64,000 bases of DNA, taken from contig NZ_BMKW01000005.1 in NCBI RefSeq assembly GCF_014644535.1, positions 1 through 64,000 of the forward strand, given 5' to 3'. Each line of letters opens with the position of its first letter. The first letter of the stretch is position 1. The translations under genes were made by a program, and so were the position numbers. Shown here piece after piece: positions 9,233 through 17,878 of this stretch. A model generated the notes under the pieces. That model was not told the origin of the DNA, searched no databases, and worked only from the letters and a program-made list of their open reading frames with translations. This stretch comes from Neoroseomonas lacus (GTDB lineage: Bacteria > Pseudomonadota > Alphaproteobacteria > Acetobacterales > Acetobacteraceae).

Positions 9233-9380
9233 GGCGAGAAGATGGCCCTGCCGCCTCAAGCCAAGCAAGACAGCGAGTGCCGGCGTTGTGATTTTATGTC
9301 TGGCGGCAACCCATGAGAACATTACTTTTCCTGGATGCCAGTGGGCGTGGCCCGCGGATCGGGGCGCGGAGGAACGTGCC

Positions 9381-9968
9381 ATGACCGAAGGAGGCAGCCC
9401 GCCTCCCTGCGCCCGACAACCCGACCCTGCTGGATTGCCCGTCGAGGACCTCGCGCTGACCGGCGTGTTGCCGGTTGGGAAGGTGGTGACGATTCGGGGC
9501 GAGGTACCGGCGGATGAGGTGGAGGCGGGCGATATCATCATCGTCCTGGCACGTGCCGGCTATGGCCCTGTCCAGCGCGTGATCGAGACCATGGTTGACC
9601 TTGGCCGGCGGCCCGATGCGGCGCCGGTGCTGGTCATCGAGGGCGCCTTCGACCGTTTCGCGCCCAGCCGAACCACCATTCTGGCCCCGCAATGCCTCAT
9701 TGGTTTCGAGGATTGGCTGGTGCCGGCCGCGGCGCTGGTGAATGGCCGCAGCATCCGGCAACTGCCGGCCGCGGGTTATGTCCGCTACCTGCAGCTCGAG
9801 ATGGGCCAGCACGACATGTTTGTGGTCGACGGGTTGCGCATCGCGAGCCTGTCCCGGGGCACGGCGCTGTGTCGGCCCGAATTGACCAACCGCGCCGAGC
9901 TTGATCGCCTGCGCATGCGGATCGTCGACCGGATCCCCGCCCTGGAGGCTTCGGGGCTGCTGCCATAG
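9381..9968 (+). CDS. Hint (hedgehog/intein-like) domain protein
   Basis: A 195-residue protein starting at ATG 9381. It carries motifs of Hint_2-type domains: VPADEVEAGDIIIVLARAGY (equivalent to the usual EALREGD turn), CLIGFEDWLVPAAALVNGRS and MGQHDMFVVDGLRIAS. These match the H-D-x-hydrophobic pattern of hedgehog/intein-related domains in large alphaproteobacterial secreted proteins. Here the domain stands alone, and I see no N-terminal catalytic Cys or terminal Asn needed for splicing. A role in self-cleavage is therefore doubtful. It lies next to tRNA-Thr and transcribes toward the prophage. Confidence 0.65.
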   Translation: MTEGGSPPPCARQPDPAGLPVEDLALTGVLPVGKVVTIRGEVPADEVEAGDIIIVLARAGYGPVQRVIETMVDLGRRPDAAPVLVIEGAFDRFAPSRTTILAPQCLIGFEDWLVPAAALVNGRSIRQLPAAGYVRYLQLEMGQHDMFVVDGLRIASLSRGTALCRPELTNRAELDRLRMRIVDRIPALEASGLLP

Positions 9969-10072
9969 GCCGGGCGCCGGTGCGGGGCGCGCGTTGTTGG
10001 TGGCGCCACGACGGAACGGGGTTGCGCGGGCTGGCCCATCCGCCTAGAGAGAGCGCCGCCTGACGGCACGGC

Positions 10073-10148
<76 letters not shown>

Positions 10149-10152
10149 GATT

Positions 10153-11265
10153 TCAAACGATTTTCTGCTTCTTCACCCTAATAGTTACCTCTCCAATCGG
10201 AGCGGAAACCCGCCCAACTGCGCCCGCCGCTTCGCGCAAATGGTCCGGCGAGTGATGGCCGTAGACCGATTCCACCATGCGCACGTCGCTATGCCCCAAC
10301 AGGCCCGCGATCTCCCACATTGGCACTCGTGCCTGCGCCGCCCATGTCGCGGCGGTGTGGCGTAGCGTGTGCGGCGTGACGCCGACCAGGCCGGCTCGTT
10401 TGCAGGCAGCACGGAAACCAGTCTTCACCGACTTCACCTGGTGTCCGGCGAACTCCACGACATAGTCGGACTGCGCCAGCTGGTTCGCCGCCTGCAGGTG
10501 CGCCATCAATTCGGGATTGATCGGCACGTCGCGGGCCCGGCCCTTGTTGCCGCGCCCGGTCCCGTAGGAGAGCCGGCCGGCGTCCAGATCCACATCGGCC
10601 CAGCTCAGCCCCAGGATGGCGGCCGACCGGGCGGCGGTGTGCAGTCCGAGCAGCACGAACAGCCGGACATGGAAGTCACCGCACGCCTCGACCAGGCGCA
10701 CGGCTTCCTCACGCGTCAGCCATCGGTCACGCGATTGCGGAGCCTGCGGGATCTCGACAAAGGGCGCGACCGCCAGCCACTTCTCATCGGCCGCCCATTT
10801 GAACGCTGCACGCAGGGTCACCAACTCACGGATGATGGTGCCGGCGGCGACGGGCTTGGTGCGGCGCGCTGCCCTTGGGCCAACCTCATAGCCTTCCTGC
10901 CGGCGCTGCTGCGCGTAGGCGCGGCAGCGCGGCTTGGTCAGCAGATCTGGTGGCAGATCGCCCATATGGCGGCGGAGCGCGGCGATGCACGCCTTCATGG
11001 TGCCCGGCGCATGCAGCGGGCGCTCGGTGTTGGCGATGCGGTCGGCTTCGTATGCATCGAGAATGGCCCCGATCGATGGGGCCTCCGGAGGCGGGACTTT
11101 TCCCCATCCTGCCTCGAAGGCCGCGAGCGCTACGCGCGCCTCGCGCTCATCCTCTGCGCCCGTTGAAACGCGGTGCGCGCGCCCTTCCCACCAAAACTCG
11201 ATGGAATAACGACCGCTGCGGCGGGCGAGGCGGAATCGGGGGCGGTCGAGCTTGGGGCGCGCCAT
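10153..11265 (-). CDS. tyrosine site-specific integrase
   Basis: A 370-residue phage integrase. An N-terminal arm-binding region is followed by a SAM-like core-binding domain (about residues 60-165). The catalytic domain has Arg213 in HTAARSAAILGL, the TPHTLRHT box with His299 and Arg302, His325 in GLLGHSDVRM and the nucleophile Tyr335 in ESVYGHH. It integrates and excises the element at tRNA-Thr, whose 3' end lies 5 bp from its stop. It is the last gene of the leftward early operon and overlaps the excisionase gene by 136 bp in another frame. Confidence 0.96.
   Translation of the reverse strand: MARPKLDRPRFRLARRSGRYSIEFWWEGRAHRVSTGAEDEREARVALAAFEAGWGKVPPPEAPSIGAILDAYEADRIANTERPLHAPGTMKACIAALRRHMGDLPPDLLTKPRCRAYAQQRRQEGYEVGPRAARRTKPVAAGTIIRELVTLRAAFKWAADEKWLAVAPFVEIPQAPQSRDRWLTREEAVRLVEACGDFHVRLFVLLGLHTAARSAAILGLSWADVDLDAGRLSYGTGRGNKGRARDVPINPELMAHLQAANQLAQSDYVVEFAGHQVKSVKTGFRAACKRAGLVGVTPHTLRHTAATWAAQARVPMWEIAGLLGHSDVRMVESVYGHHSPDHLREAAGAVGRVSAPIGEVTIRVKKQKIV
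10188..10210 (+). promoter_or_regulatory. possible integrase arm site, left copy
   Basis: A 23-bp sequence, CCTCTCCAATCGGAGCGG followed by AAACC, 40 bp inside attL. It matches 61199-61221 at 21 of 23 positions in the same orientation. It lies within the 3' end of the integrase coding sequence. Its location at both prophage ends suggests an arm-type recombinase or excisionase site; this is an inference. Confidence 0.4.
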
Positions 11266-11432
11266 GCCTGGGCCTCGAATGCTTCAACGTCCTGCTGACG
11301 GATGCGGATGGCCGAGCCGAGGCGGATATGCCCCAGCCGCCCCGCCTGGATCAGGGCGTAGATGTGGGTTGTGCTGACCTGCCAGTGATCAGCCAGGGTG
11401 GCAACGGTGAAGTGACGGGCGGGTTCAGCCAT
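11130..11432 (-). CDS. helix-turn-helix excisionase
   Basis: A 100-residue protein whose first 60 residues form a MerR/AlpA-type HTH: FTVATLADHWQVSTTHIYAL, then IQAGRLGHIRLGSAIRI and RQQDVEAFEAQ. This is typical of phage Xis proteins that bind next to att sites and direct excision. The Pro/Ala/Ser-rich C-terminal tail is encoded over the start of the integrase gene (136-bp overlap, different frame). Its ATG overlaps the TGA of the ASCH gene by one base, showing translational coupling. Confidence 0.8.
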   Translation of the reverse strand: MAEPARHFTVATLADHWQVSTTHIYALIQAGRLGHIRLGSAIRIRQQDVEAFEAQAWRAPSSTAPDSASPAAAVVIPSSFGGKGARTAFQRAQRMSARRA

Positions 11433-11866
11433 CAGAACAGCTTCCCTTGAGGCTTGTCCGCGCGCGCCGGTGCCGGGCGCGGCTTTGGGCTAGTGGAGGG
11501 CGGGCTGAAGTCAGGTCGGAAGAACCCCAGCTTCCCGGGGCAAGGCCGGAATGGCAGCGGGCGCATGTTGTCGAGCCTGAAGCCGTAGGGCCCGTCGAAC
11601 CAAGGCGACAGACAGTCGCGGCAGCAATCGATGATGTCAGCTCGCCCGACGATGCCGCCGAGATCGAAGGCCGCCGGCCGCTCGATCTCCGGCCAGGCCC
11701 ATTGCTGGTATGGGTCGAAGTCGAAGCGCTTGCCGGCATGGATCAGCACCGGGCCGCGATAATTCGTGAACCAGGTGCGGTTCTCGACGTCCTTGTGGCC
11801 AGCGACGATCAACCATGCCCAGGGCTGCTTGATCGAGAGGGCCATCGTGGGGAGGTCATCACCCAT
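11432..11866 (-). CDS. ASCH domain protein
   Basis: A 144-residue protein beginning MGDDLPTMALSIKQPWAWLI, with VENRTWFTNYRGPVLIHAGK next. This is the ASCH fold pattern of RNA-binding or cytidine-derivative-related domains common in phages. IVGRADIIDCC and the terminal Pro/Lys-rich tail follow. The ATG at 11866 has GGAGG nine bases upstream; ATG 11845 is an alternative. It overlaps the DUF4326 stop by 8 bp. The biochemical role in the phage is unknown. Confidence 0.85.
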   Translation of the reverse strand: MGDDLPTMALSIKQPWAWLIVAGHKDVENRTWFTNYRGPVLIHAGKRFDFDPYQQWAWPEIERPAAFDLGGIVGRADIIDCCRDCLSPWFDGPYGFRLDNMRPLPFRPCPGKLGFFRPDFSPPSTSPKPRPAPARADKPQGKLF

Positions 11867-12209
11867 TCGCCACCTCCAGCCACACATCCGCGTGGCACGG
11901 CATGCTTTCGGGGCACCAGCACCCGAGGTCTTTGCCGCGCAGCTCGCGCTTGGCGGCGACGACCAGGTCCGGCTGCGCCATCACGTCGGCGCGGTGCCGC
12001 TCGACGGCCATGGCGTGCGCCTCCCTCGGGCCGGCTGCGGTGGTGGATGTGCCGGTGCTGACGTCGGTGCAGCACCAGCCGATGCCCTGGACGTGCTCCA
12101 CGCGGCAGCGGTTGCCCCATTTCGTGGGGCGGGCGACGGAGACCGCGCCTTCGGGCATGCGCCAGCCTTTGGTGCGGCGGAGTTGGATGCGGCGCGGGGC
12201 GTCAGGCAT
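11859..12209 (-). CDS. DUF4326 domain protein
   Basis: A protein of about 116 residues containing MPEGAVSVARPTKWGNRCRV and ending in LRGKDLGCWCPESMPCHADV, the conserved CWC...CHAD signature of DUF4326. Members are frequent in phages and their role is undetermined; the conserved Cys/His set suggests metal binding. ATG 12209 is favoured because an AGG lies nine bases upstream; ATG 12215 is possible. It is part of the leftward early operon, overlapping the ASCH gene. Confidence 0.85.
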   Translation of the reverse strand: MPDAPRRIQLRRTKGWRMPEGAVSVARPTKWGNRCRVEHVQGIGWCCTDVSTGTSTTAAGPREAHAMAVERHRADVMAQPDLVVAAKRELRGKDLGCWCPESMPCHADVWLEVANG

Positions 12210-12312
12210 CGTCATTAACCTGGATCAAACCGGCCGCGCACTCGCCCATTCGTGCATCCATGCCGCGCAGCGAAAGGGTAAAATCACACCCTGACGTGCG
12301 TGGAGGCGAAAC

Positions 12313-12582
12313 ATGCAAATCGACAAGATCGAAATCCTCCCCATCGGGCCCGAGGGCGAGCTGTTCCAGATCAGTGACGGCGAGCTCTATGCCCTGCTCG
12401 AGACGGAGGGCATGGGGATGCCCTGGGATGATCTGATCGATAGGGCGACGCTGCATCCCGACATCTGCGACTACATGATCCGATGGCTGAGCCAGCACGG
12501 GGTGCTGGTGGGCAGTCCGCATCCGCCGCACCTGGTCTGGGACGATCTGGCGCACGACGTGGCGGCTGCGCGGCTGCTGTAG
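12313..12582 (+). CDS. small acidic hypothetical protein, opposite to surrounding operon
   Basis: An 89-residue acidic protein starting at ATG 12313 behind a clear GGAGG ribosome binding site. It reads MQIDKIEILPIGPEGELFQI, then GELYALLETEGMGMPWDDLI and DYMIRWLSQHGVLVG. It is the only rightward gene inside the leftward early operon. It sits directly next to a nine-codon relic resembling the start of a DUF5131 (phage gp37/gp68) protein. This suggests it was inserted, replacing that gene. I do not recognise its function. Confidence 0.6.
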   Translation: MQIDKIEILPIGPEGELFQISDGELYALLETEGMGMPWDDLIDRATLHPDICDYMIRWLSQHGVLVGSPHPPHLVWDDLAHDVAAARLL

Positions 12583-12594
12583 GGCGGGGGCGGC

Positions 12595-12621
12595 CCATTC
12601 GATCTTGCTGTCGGCGCCCAT
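12595..12621 (-). pseudogene. possible 5' relic of a DUF5131-type phage gene
   Basis: Reading leftward from ATG 12621 gives MGADSKIEW and then non-matching residues. This nonapeptide is the typical beginning of DUF5131 (phage gp37/gp68 family) proteins, which normally continue with TDHTFNPW. The ATG overlaps the stop of the upstream gene by one base, as for a genuine operon member. The match is short, so this remains a hypothesis. Confidence 0.3.
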
Positions 12622-12794
12622 CACACGATGCCCCAGGTCGCCAGCAACCGCGACAGCAGCGCGCCGACCAGCGCCCCGCCGGCCGTCGCGTAGAGCAGGC
12701 TTCGCCCGGTCAGCGTGTTCTCGGCCTTCTGCTTGCCGGCCGCGATCATGGCGAGTTCGCGCGGGGTGAGGTCGTCTTCCCGGTCAGCGAGCAT
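12621..12794 (-). CDS. small membrane-anchored phage protein
   Basis: A 57-residue protein: [20 protein letters not shown], then KQKAENTLTGRSLLYATAGG and ALVGALLSRLLATWGIV. An acidic N-terminus is followed by one hydrophobic segment (about residues 33-55). The ATG at 12794 overlaps the end of the preceding gene by 11 bp, consistent with the dense operon packing. Its role is not known; small membrane proteins in early regions can affect superinfection or host functions. Confidence 0.6.
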   Translation of the reverse strand: MLADREDDLTPRELAMIAAGKQKAENTLTGRSLLYATAGGALVGALLSRLLATWGIV

Positions 12795-13095
12795 CGGAAT
12801 CGCACTTCGCCATCGCGCGATCGAGACGCTCGATCTCGGCGACGATCAACGCGGCGGCGCGGATCAGGTCGTGACGCCGGTCTTTGGGTTTCCACCAAGA
12901 CGGGTGCCATGGCCAATTCCTCGGCGCGCGTGGCGCATGTGCCATAAGCCTGATGCCGGCCGCGTGCAGCGCGTAACACCCGGCCGCCGCGGCGAGTTGA
13001 CCATCCGACTGCACGGAATCGTCTCGCTCTGGCGACCATCCTTCGCCCTCGATCTGCCGGCGGCGCTCGGCCGCGATCTCGTCGATGACGGTCAC
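12784..13095 (-). CDS. conserved phage protein with [11 protein letters not shown] motif
   Basis: A 103-residue protein starting at GTG 13095 ([20 protein letters not shown], then [23 protein letters not shown]). This motif defines a family of small phage proteins usually next to MazG-like genes. It is sometimes annotated as nucleotide pyrophosphohydrolase-related, but I cannot assign activity. The GTG overlaps the previous TGA (GTGA) and has a GGAGG-like site upstream. The C-terminal [20 protein letters not shown] is helical. Confidence 0.65.
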   Translation of the reverse strand: MTVIDEIAAERRRQIEGEGWSPERDDSVQSDGQLAAAAGCYALHAAGIRLMAHAPRAPRNWPWHPSWWKPKDRRHDLIRAAALIVAEIERLDRAMAKCDSDAR

Positions 13096-13490
13096 GCCCG
13101 CTCCCTCCCGCCATCGCACACATCCCGCAGGAAGCGCACCGCCATCGCGGCGAGCTGCACCGCCTCCTTCCGCATCGCGACCACGTCGCGCCGCTTCTGG
13201 TTGGCCCAGACGTGTTCCTTGAGCTCGTCGAACTCCTCGAGGATGACGGCGTAGCCCTCATGCGCCGAATGGATCGGCGGCCAGAGCGTTTCGGCACGCG
13301 CGACCTCGATGCCGATCTCGGCAAGCATGCACTCGAGCGACGGTGCGCCTCCGGCCGGATCCAGCCCGGTTGCCCCCTCAAGCTTCGCGAGCGTCAGGGA
13401 CCGCGACAGCAGGCGGATCATAGCGCCGCGCTCGACCATGATGACCGGCGGTCCCTGTTCCGCCATCGACAGCTGTTCCTGGTCATTCAC
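13092..13490 (-). CDS. MazG-like nucleotide pyrophosphohydrolase
   Basis: A 132-residue protein with [20 protein letters not shown] and [20 protein letters not shown]. This is the EExxE...ExxxxA pattern of all-alpha NTP pyrophosphatases as seen in phage-borne MazG-like proteins. Such enzymes alter nucleotide or alarmone pools during infection. It starts at GTG 13490, overlapping the TGA of the ParB-like gene (shared GGTGAATGA). It is the middle of the leftward early operon. Confidence 0.7.
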   Translation of the reverse strand: MNDQEQLSMAEQGPPVIMVERGAMIRLLSRSLTLAKLEGATGLDPAGGAPSLECMLAEIGIEVARAETLWPPIHSAHEGYAVILEEFDELKEHVWANQKRRDVVAMRKEAVQLAAMAVRFLRDVCDGGRERA

Positions 13491-15345
13491 CGTTGCCGTC
13501 CTCCGTCCTGATGCAAACCACGTCCCGGATGCAGGCCTCCGCGTCGCTGCACCCCGCGCAGGGGAACGGCCCGACATGCCCTTTCGGCACCGCCTTCGCG
13601 CGCGGTGGGCCTGGTGCGGTGAGGGTGCTGCCGGGCAGTTCCATCGTCTCCGCGTGCCCGGCCAGGCGGTCGCGCAGCGCCTTGCTGCTGCCACCAACCG
13701 GCAAGCCCGCCTCGCGCGCGACGGCGCGCAGCGTGTCGCCGGTCGCGGTCGCGAGGATCTCCGGCGTGTCGAGCCGCGGCATGTCGCGATCGGCGCGCAG
13801 CGCCGCGCCGATCCACTCCGCGGCCGCGCCGCTTGTGTTGCCGAAGGCGCCAGTCGGGGCGCAGACGATCATGCGCGCGGCGGCCTCGGCGGCGATCGCC
13901 ATGACGGCGCCAAGGCCAAGGTCAGGATCCACGGTGCCGTCTTTCGCAACCATGCGCGCGGCCAGGTCGACGAAGCTGGTGCGGGTGTATTTGCTGGCCG
14001 GGTCGCCGCGCACGTCGACATTGTCGCCGCACAGGGCGAGCACCAGCACCATCAGCAGGTCGCCGGGCGTGTGGTCGCGCCGGTCGCGCAGCGCGCAGCG
14101 GATGGCCGTGGTCTTCGCCTGGGCGACCAGGATGCGGCCCTTCTCCGTCAGCGGGCCGCGACCTGGCTTCGCTGCCGGCGCGGGGGCGGCCTCGAAATCG
14201 TCGCCCTCGTCCTCGGCATCGTCGCCGCCATCGGGGTGGACTAGTTCCGCATCGTCCGGCGCGGTGTCGTCAACGGCCTGGCTGCGGGCGGTGATTTTCT
14301 TGGGCGCCGTGGTGGACGATCCCGCCGCAGCTTTCGCGCCGCCGGCCGGCTCGGGCGGCGGCACCGCGTAGAGTTCAACGATGACGCCGAGGCTGTAGCC
14401 GCCCGGGTTCACCGCGGCGAAGCGCATCGCGCCCGGTGTCTTGATATCGAAGCACCGCTTCCAGCCCGCCGGCAGTCGGGGCGCGTTCTCCTTCGCGTCC
14501 CATTCCACCGCGCGCAGCTTGCCGCGCTTCGCGCGCGACACCAGCGCCGCATTCTGCGCGGCAATGAAGCCCTCGATGTCAGTGGTGGTGAACCGGTCGG
14601 CGTCGTCGGGCTGGGCGAACATGTCTTCGTCCCAGCGGATCTCGTCGGCCTTCTCGACGTCGAAGATCGCGCGCGATTGCGGGATGCGCCGCACGCGGCA
14701 CAGGCCCGCGATGTCATACCAGTTCGGCACCTTCATCACTGTGCCGGTGCCGTCCTCGCTGTAGTCATCATCCCAGGCGTTGGGGTTCTTCAGCGCCGCT
14801 TCCTGCACCTCGATCGGCGCGCCGGCGATGATGGCGATTTCCTCCTCCTCCGGCATGTCGTGCTGCTCGATCGCCGACAGCATGGAAGGGTGCAGCCGAC
14901 CGAGCTTGTCGAGCTGCTTGGCGGTGCGCTTCGCGATGCCCAGCGCGCCGGCCGCGCCGTCCAGCGTCCAGCCCATTTCCTGCAGGTGCACCAGCGCACG
15001 CCACTGGTCGACCGGCGCCAGCGCCGCGCGCTGCAGGTTGGCGGCGACGCCGGCGGCGAGGCTCGTGCGTTCATCGGTTTCGACCGGCAGGGCGCGAATG
15101 GTCTCGAAGCCGGCCGCGCGCGCGGCGGTGACGCGGCGGTGCCCGTCCACCACCTGGTGCTGCCGCGCCTCGTCATCCCAGCGGACCAGGATGGGCTGCA
15201 GCACGCCCATGATGCGGATGCTCTCGACCAGCCCGGCATCGGCCTCGGCGGAGGCGGGGGTGCGGCGCTGCTGGTAGGGGCCGTTGGTGCCGAGGCTGTC
15301 GAGCGCGAGCATGAGAAGCGTCGCGGCGGGGAGGGGGGCGTTCAC
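13483..15345 (-). CDS. ParB/Srx-fold N-terminal domain protein
   Basis: A 620-residue protein. The N-terminus contains the ParB nuclease/CTPase-like domain: [40 protein letters not shown] and then a KorB/ParB-like helical region with [20 protein letters not shown]. The rest is a long family-specific region with Pro/Ala-rich and acidic linkers (about 335-385) and a C-terminal Cys cluster ([17 protein letters not shown]). It is a phage or plasmid ParB relative, probably DNA-binding. A partner ParA is not seen. It is central in the leftward early operon. Confidence 0.8.
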   Translation of the reverse strand: MNAPLPAATLLMLALDSLGTNGPYQQRRTPASAEADAGLVESIRIMGVLQPILVRWDDEARQHQVVDGHRRVTAARAAGFETIRALPVETDERTSLAAGVAANLQRAALAPVDQWRALVHLQEMGWTLDGAAGALGIAKRTAKQLDKLGRLHPSMLSAIEQHDMPEEEEIAIIAGAPIEVQEAALKNPNAWDDDYSEDGTGTVMKVPNWYDIAGLCRVRRIPQSRAIFDVEKADEIRWDEDMFAQPDDADRFTTTDIEGFIAAQNAALVSRAKRGKLRAVEWDAKENAPRLPAGWKRCFDIKTPGAMRFAAVNPGGYSLGVIVELYAVPPPEPAGGAKAAAGSSTTAPKKITARSQAVDDTAPDDAELVHPDGGDDAEDEGDDFEAAPAPAAKPGRGPLTEKGRILVAQAKTTAIRCALRDRRDHTPGDLLMVLVLALCGDNVDVRGDPASKYTRTSFVDLAARMVAKDGTVDPDLGLGAVMAIAAEAAARMIVCAPTGAFGNTSGAAAEWIGAALRADRDMPRLDTPEILATATGDTLRAVAREAGLPVGGSSKALRDRLAGHAETMELPGSTLTAPGPPRAKAVPKGHVGPFPCAGCSDAEACIRDVVCIRTEDGNGE

Positions 15346-15704
15346 AGCGGGAACCCATCCGGGCCGATGACGTCTTCCTCATCCTCGTCGGCGCCGATAT
15401 CGCCACGCGGCTCCGGCGCTGGCAGAAGCCCCGCCGGTACGATGCAGCGGATCGGCGCCGGCAGTTGCCATGCCTCGCGCGGCTGCCGTGCGAACGCGAC
15501 CTCGGCGGTGCACGGCGTCAGGCGATAGATGGACGCGCCGCCGTGGAACACCGCTGGGAGCAGTTCATTGGCGAAGAGGGGTTCCAGCGCCATCATCTTG
15601 GCGCCGAACCTTTCGACCTCCGCGATGCGCCCGATCAGCGTTGTGTGACCGAACAGTTCCACGATGGCGAAGTCGCCGGCGGGGTAGACCGGTGTGTCGT
15701 TCAT
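15342..15704 (-). CDS. conserved phage hypothetical protein
   Basis: A 120-residue protein containing VYPAGDFAIVELFGHTTLIG and RIAEVERFGAKMMALEPLF. GGASIYRLTPCTAEVAFA is another strongly patterned segment. I associate it with alphaproteobacterial prophages, always near ParB-like genes, but without known function. It overlaps both neighbours by four bases (ATGA type) in the leftward operon. The tail is acidic (GADEDEEDVIG). Confidence 0.65.
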   Translation of the reverse strand: MNDTPVYPAGDFAIVELFGHTTLIGRIAEVERFGAKMMALEPLFANELLPAVFHGGASIYRLTPCTAEVAFARQPREAWQLPAPIRCIVPAGLLPAPEPRGDIGADEDEEDVIGPDGFPL

Positions 15705-16972
15705 GATGCCAACTCCTTCCGCCGCGTGAGCTGCCAGAGCGCGTGCGTGTTGGTGAGGGTGGAGAGCCGGATGCCGAAGTCGGCGCCGACGTCGCGCACG
15801 CTCATGCCGCTGTCGAAGGCTTCCCAGATCTCGCGGCCTTGCGCGTCCTCGGGGAAGGACAGAGCAATGGGGGCGGCGATCGTCTCTGCCGTCGCTGGTG
15901 CTGCCATCCCGGAGGCCTCAACGGCGGCGCCTTCGTCGACCTCGGACGCGGTGTCCGGCGCGTCGTCGGGTTCATCGTCGGCGACGACGCTCTCCGCCGC
16001 AGGCTTCAAAAGTTCGTCCATCGCGCGGAGCCCGGCATGCCATGCTGCGGCTTCCGGGGACGTGATGCCGAACCAGTCGACCATCTGGGCCACGGTCCAC
16101 CCGGCGCGAATGTTCCGGTCGCCCTCGGCCAGGTCATCCGCGCTGAGGCCGGACGGGCGCCGGATCGGGTCGGGCGTCGCTTCCGCCATCGGCGGCAACG
16201 ATGCGGCCTCAGGCTCCGCCTCGGCGGACTCGGAAGGCGAGGTGATCTCGGGGTTGTTGGCTGGGGCTTCGGCTGTGCCAGGCGCGCGAGTGAACAGGTC
16301 GCTGCGCTTCGGCAGGTTGAGGGAGGCAGCGATGCGATACAGCGCCGGATCGTTCTTGATCTCCCGGCCTGGCGTGGCGTTCAGCCGCGCGCGGATGACG
16401 GCATTGGTGACAGTCGGATCAGACCATGCCGCGCGGAAGGCGGCCTCGCGCATCGGATGCAGCAGTGCCGGCTCGCGGACCTTACCGGGGGGGGCATGGT
16501 CGGCCTCGGGTGAGGGAGAAATCCCCTCCGTCGCCAGGACCGGCGGAGGGGCAGGTGCGGGCGCCAAGGGCTGCGCCGCTGCCTCTGCTGCCGGGGAGGC
16601 CAGCGCGAAGTCACTCGCGTTTCCTGGGCCGGCGGGCAGGGGGGGAATGTCGATGGGCGGGTCGGCGCTGGGCAGCGAGTCCGCGTGCGCGGGCTGGGCT
16701 TCTTCCTGTGCGAGGGTCGGGGCGGGGCCGCGCGACATGTGACCCTGCGGCTGCACGGGAACGAAAGGCGGCAGCGTCGGCTGAAGCAAGGCCGACCATT
16801 CGATGGGCATCTGCCGGATCGGCGGTTCCGGTTCAGCGCTGTTCGGGCCGAACAACGCGCGCAGGGCGGCGATTCCACCGGCATAGGCGGCGGTGCCTTG
16901 GATGCGGCCCGTGGCCTCGACCTCGGTCAGCGCGCGATGCAGCGAGGCTGCGGTGATGGTGATGGCGTTCAC
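15701..16972 (-). CDS. hypothetical protein with long Pro/Ala linker
   Basis: A 423-residue protein. The N-terminal 45 residues (SLHRALTEVEATGRIQGTAA) form a small helical domain, followed by a Pro/Ala/Glu-rich linker to about residue 165. After that come AFRAAWSDPTVTNAVIRARL, NIRAGWTVAQMVDWFGITSP and REIWEAFDSGMSVRDVGADF, which look like successive HTH-like helices. DNA binding is plausible. It overlaps both neighbours in the operon by four bases. I do not recognise its family. Confidence 0.6.
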   Translation of the reverse strand: MNAITITAASLHRALTEVEATGRIQGTAAYAGGIAALRALFGPNSAEPEPPIRQMPIEWSALLQPTLPPFVPVQPQGHMSRGPAPTLAQEEAQPAHADSLPSADPPIDIPPLPAGPGNASDFALASPAAEAAAQPLAPAPAPPPVLATEGISPSPEADHAPPGKVREPALLHPMREAAFRAAWSDPTVTNAVIRARLNATPGREIKNDPALYRIAASLNLPKRSDLFTRAPGTAEAPANNPEITSPSESAEAEPEAASLPPMAEATPDPIRRPSGLSADDLAEGDRNIRAGWTVAQMVDWFGITSPEAAAWHAGLRAMDELLKPAAESVVADDEPDDAPDTASEVDEGAAVEASGMAAPATAETIAAPIALSFPEDAQGREIWEAFDSGMSVRDVGADFGIRLSTLTNTHALWQLTRRKELAS

Positions 16973-17229
16973 AGCCGCACCGCCCCGTCAGCACGCGCGG
17001 CGCGGATGGCTCCGAGATCCACGATCGCGCAGGGCGAGATGGTGGCCGGTTCGGGGCGGCTCGGCGCGCCTTCCATGTGAGCGACACCGATGCGCACGGC
17101 CTCGAGCGCCTGCACCGCGGCGACGATCTGTTCCTGTTCGGCGCGTAAGTCCGGATGGGCGCCGATGCGCACGGCGACGCGCATCAGGACGGTGAGGGGT
17201 GTGTCCATCACATGGTGAAACGTCGTCAT
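16969..17229 (-). CDS. hypothetical phage protein
   Basis: An 86-residue protein: MTTFHHVMDTPLTVLMRVAV, then RIGAHPDLRAEQEQIVAAVQ and ALEAVRIGVAHMEGA. It is mostly helical, with no clear motif. ATG 17229 overlaps the TGA of the upstream gene, and its own stop overlaps the start of the next. The packing and codon use support it as an operon member. Confidence 0.55.
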   Translation of the reverse strand: MTTFHHVMDTPLTVLMRVAVRIGAHPDLRAEQEQIVAAVQALEAVRIGVAHMEGAPSRPEPATISPCAIVDLGAIRAARADGAVRL

Positions 17230-17516
17230 GACAGCAGCCCCGCCACGACGTTCACCACCAGCACGGCGGCCAACGGGACGAACACCACCAGGGCGATGGC
17301 CTGCACCAGGGGATGGCGGCGGGTGATCGGCGGCGGCGTGAAGATCAGGCCGGCCTGGTCCTCGCCCCACAGCAGGCGCTCGGCGGCGGTGACGCCCGGG
17401 TCGATGCGCGTCAGGCGCCGGCCCCAGCGCAGATAGGTCCAGCCCGTCTGCGCCGAATGGGTGATGCGCGGCAGCAGCGGGAAGTGCGGCGGGCGGCGGT
17501 CGAGCGTGGCCATCAT
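17226..17516 (-). CDS. hypothetical protein with C-terminal membrane segment
   Basis: A 96-residue protein with a hydrophobic C-terminus (LVQAIALVVFVPLAAVLVVN). The N-terminal cytoplasmic part contains TGWTYLRWGRRLTRIDPGVT. This is a tail-anchored arrangement. It starts at ATG 17516 with a second ATG adjacent, and overlaps both neighbours by four bases. A role in host takeover or exclusion is possible but unsupported. Confidence 0.55.
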   Translation of the reverse strand: MMATLDRRPPHFPLLPRITHSAQTGWTYLRWGRRLTRIDPGVTAAERLLWGEDQAGLIFTPPPITRRHPLVQAIALVVFVPLAAVLVVNVVAGLLS

Positions 17517-17878
17517 GAACCCCCTGCGGTTGAGAGGCCGGCCGCGAAGATGCGGCGGGCGAGGATGGAGGCGTCGGCTTCCTCGGCGGAGAGCGGCATG
17601 CGCGGCGGGTGCGGGAAGCGCGGCGCGGCGTCGCGCAGGATGGCGGCGAGCGCGCCGTAGCCGTCGTCCATGGACGGACGGAACAGGCCGGTCAGTTCGC
17701 CCGCCGCCTCGTCGCAGGCCTCGGCCCAGGTCAACAAATGGTCGGCCGTCAGGCCGGGCATGGAGAGCAGGAAGCGGCCGATTGCGGACAGACCGAGCGG
17801 CAGGTCTTCGATGCGACGCTGCAGCTCGGCGATGGTCGCTGGTTCGGCGGGTTGGTCACGGAGGAGGGTGAGGCGCAT
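17513..17878 (-). CDS. hypothetical phage protein
   Basis: A 121-residue protein starting MRLTLLRDQPAEPATIAELQ and RRIEDLPLGLSAIGRFLLSM. The middle has HLLTWAEACDEAAGELTGLF and the end SAEEADASILARRIFAAGLS. It is helical and acidic, and I do not recognise it. The start at 17878 shares its base with the stop of the 31-codon gene upstream, which supports it over longer readings in this frame. Confidence 0.55.
   Translation of the reverse strand: MRLTLLRDQPAEPATIAELQRRIEDLPLGLSAIGRFLLSMPGLTADHLLTWAEACDEAAGELTGLFRPSMDDGYGALAAILRDAAPRFPHPPRMPLSAEEADASILARRIFAAGLSTAGGS

Noticed and set aside
12202..12624. Long leftward frame antisense to 12313-12582
   Set aside because: Only its first nine codons look meaningful. 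The rest is antisense to a gene with a strong ribosome binding site and has odd composition.
13483..15345. Plasmid partition (parABS) system
   Set aside because: The ParB-like protein has no ParA neighbour and no parS-like repeat was seen; phage ParB-fold proteins occur alone.
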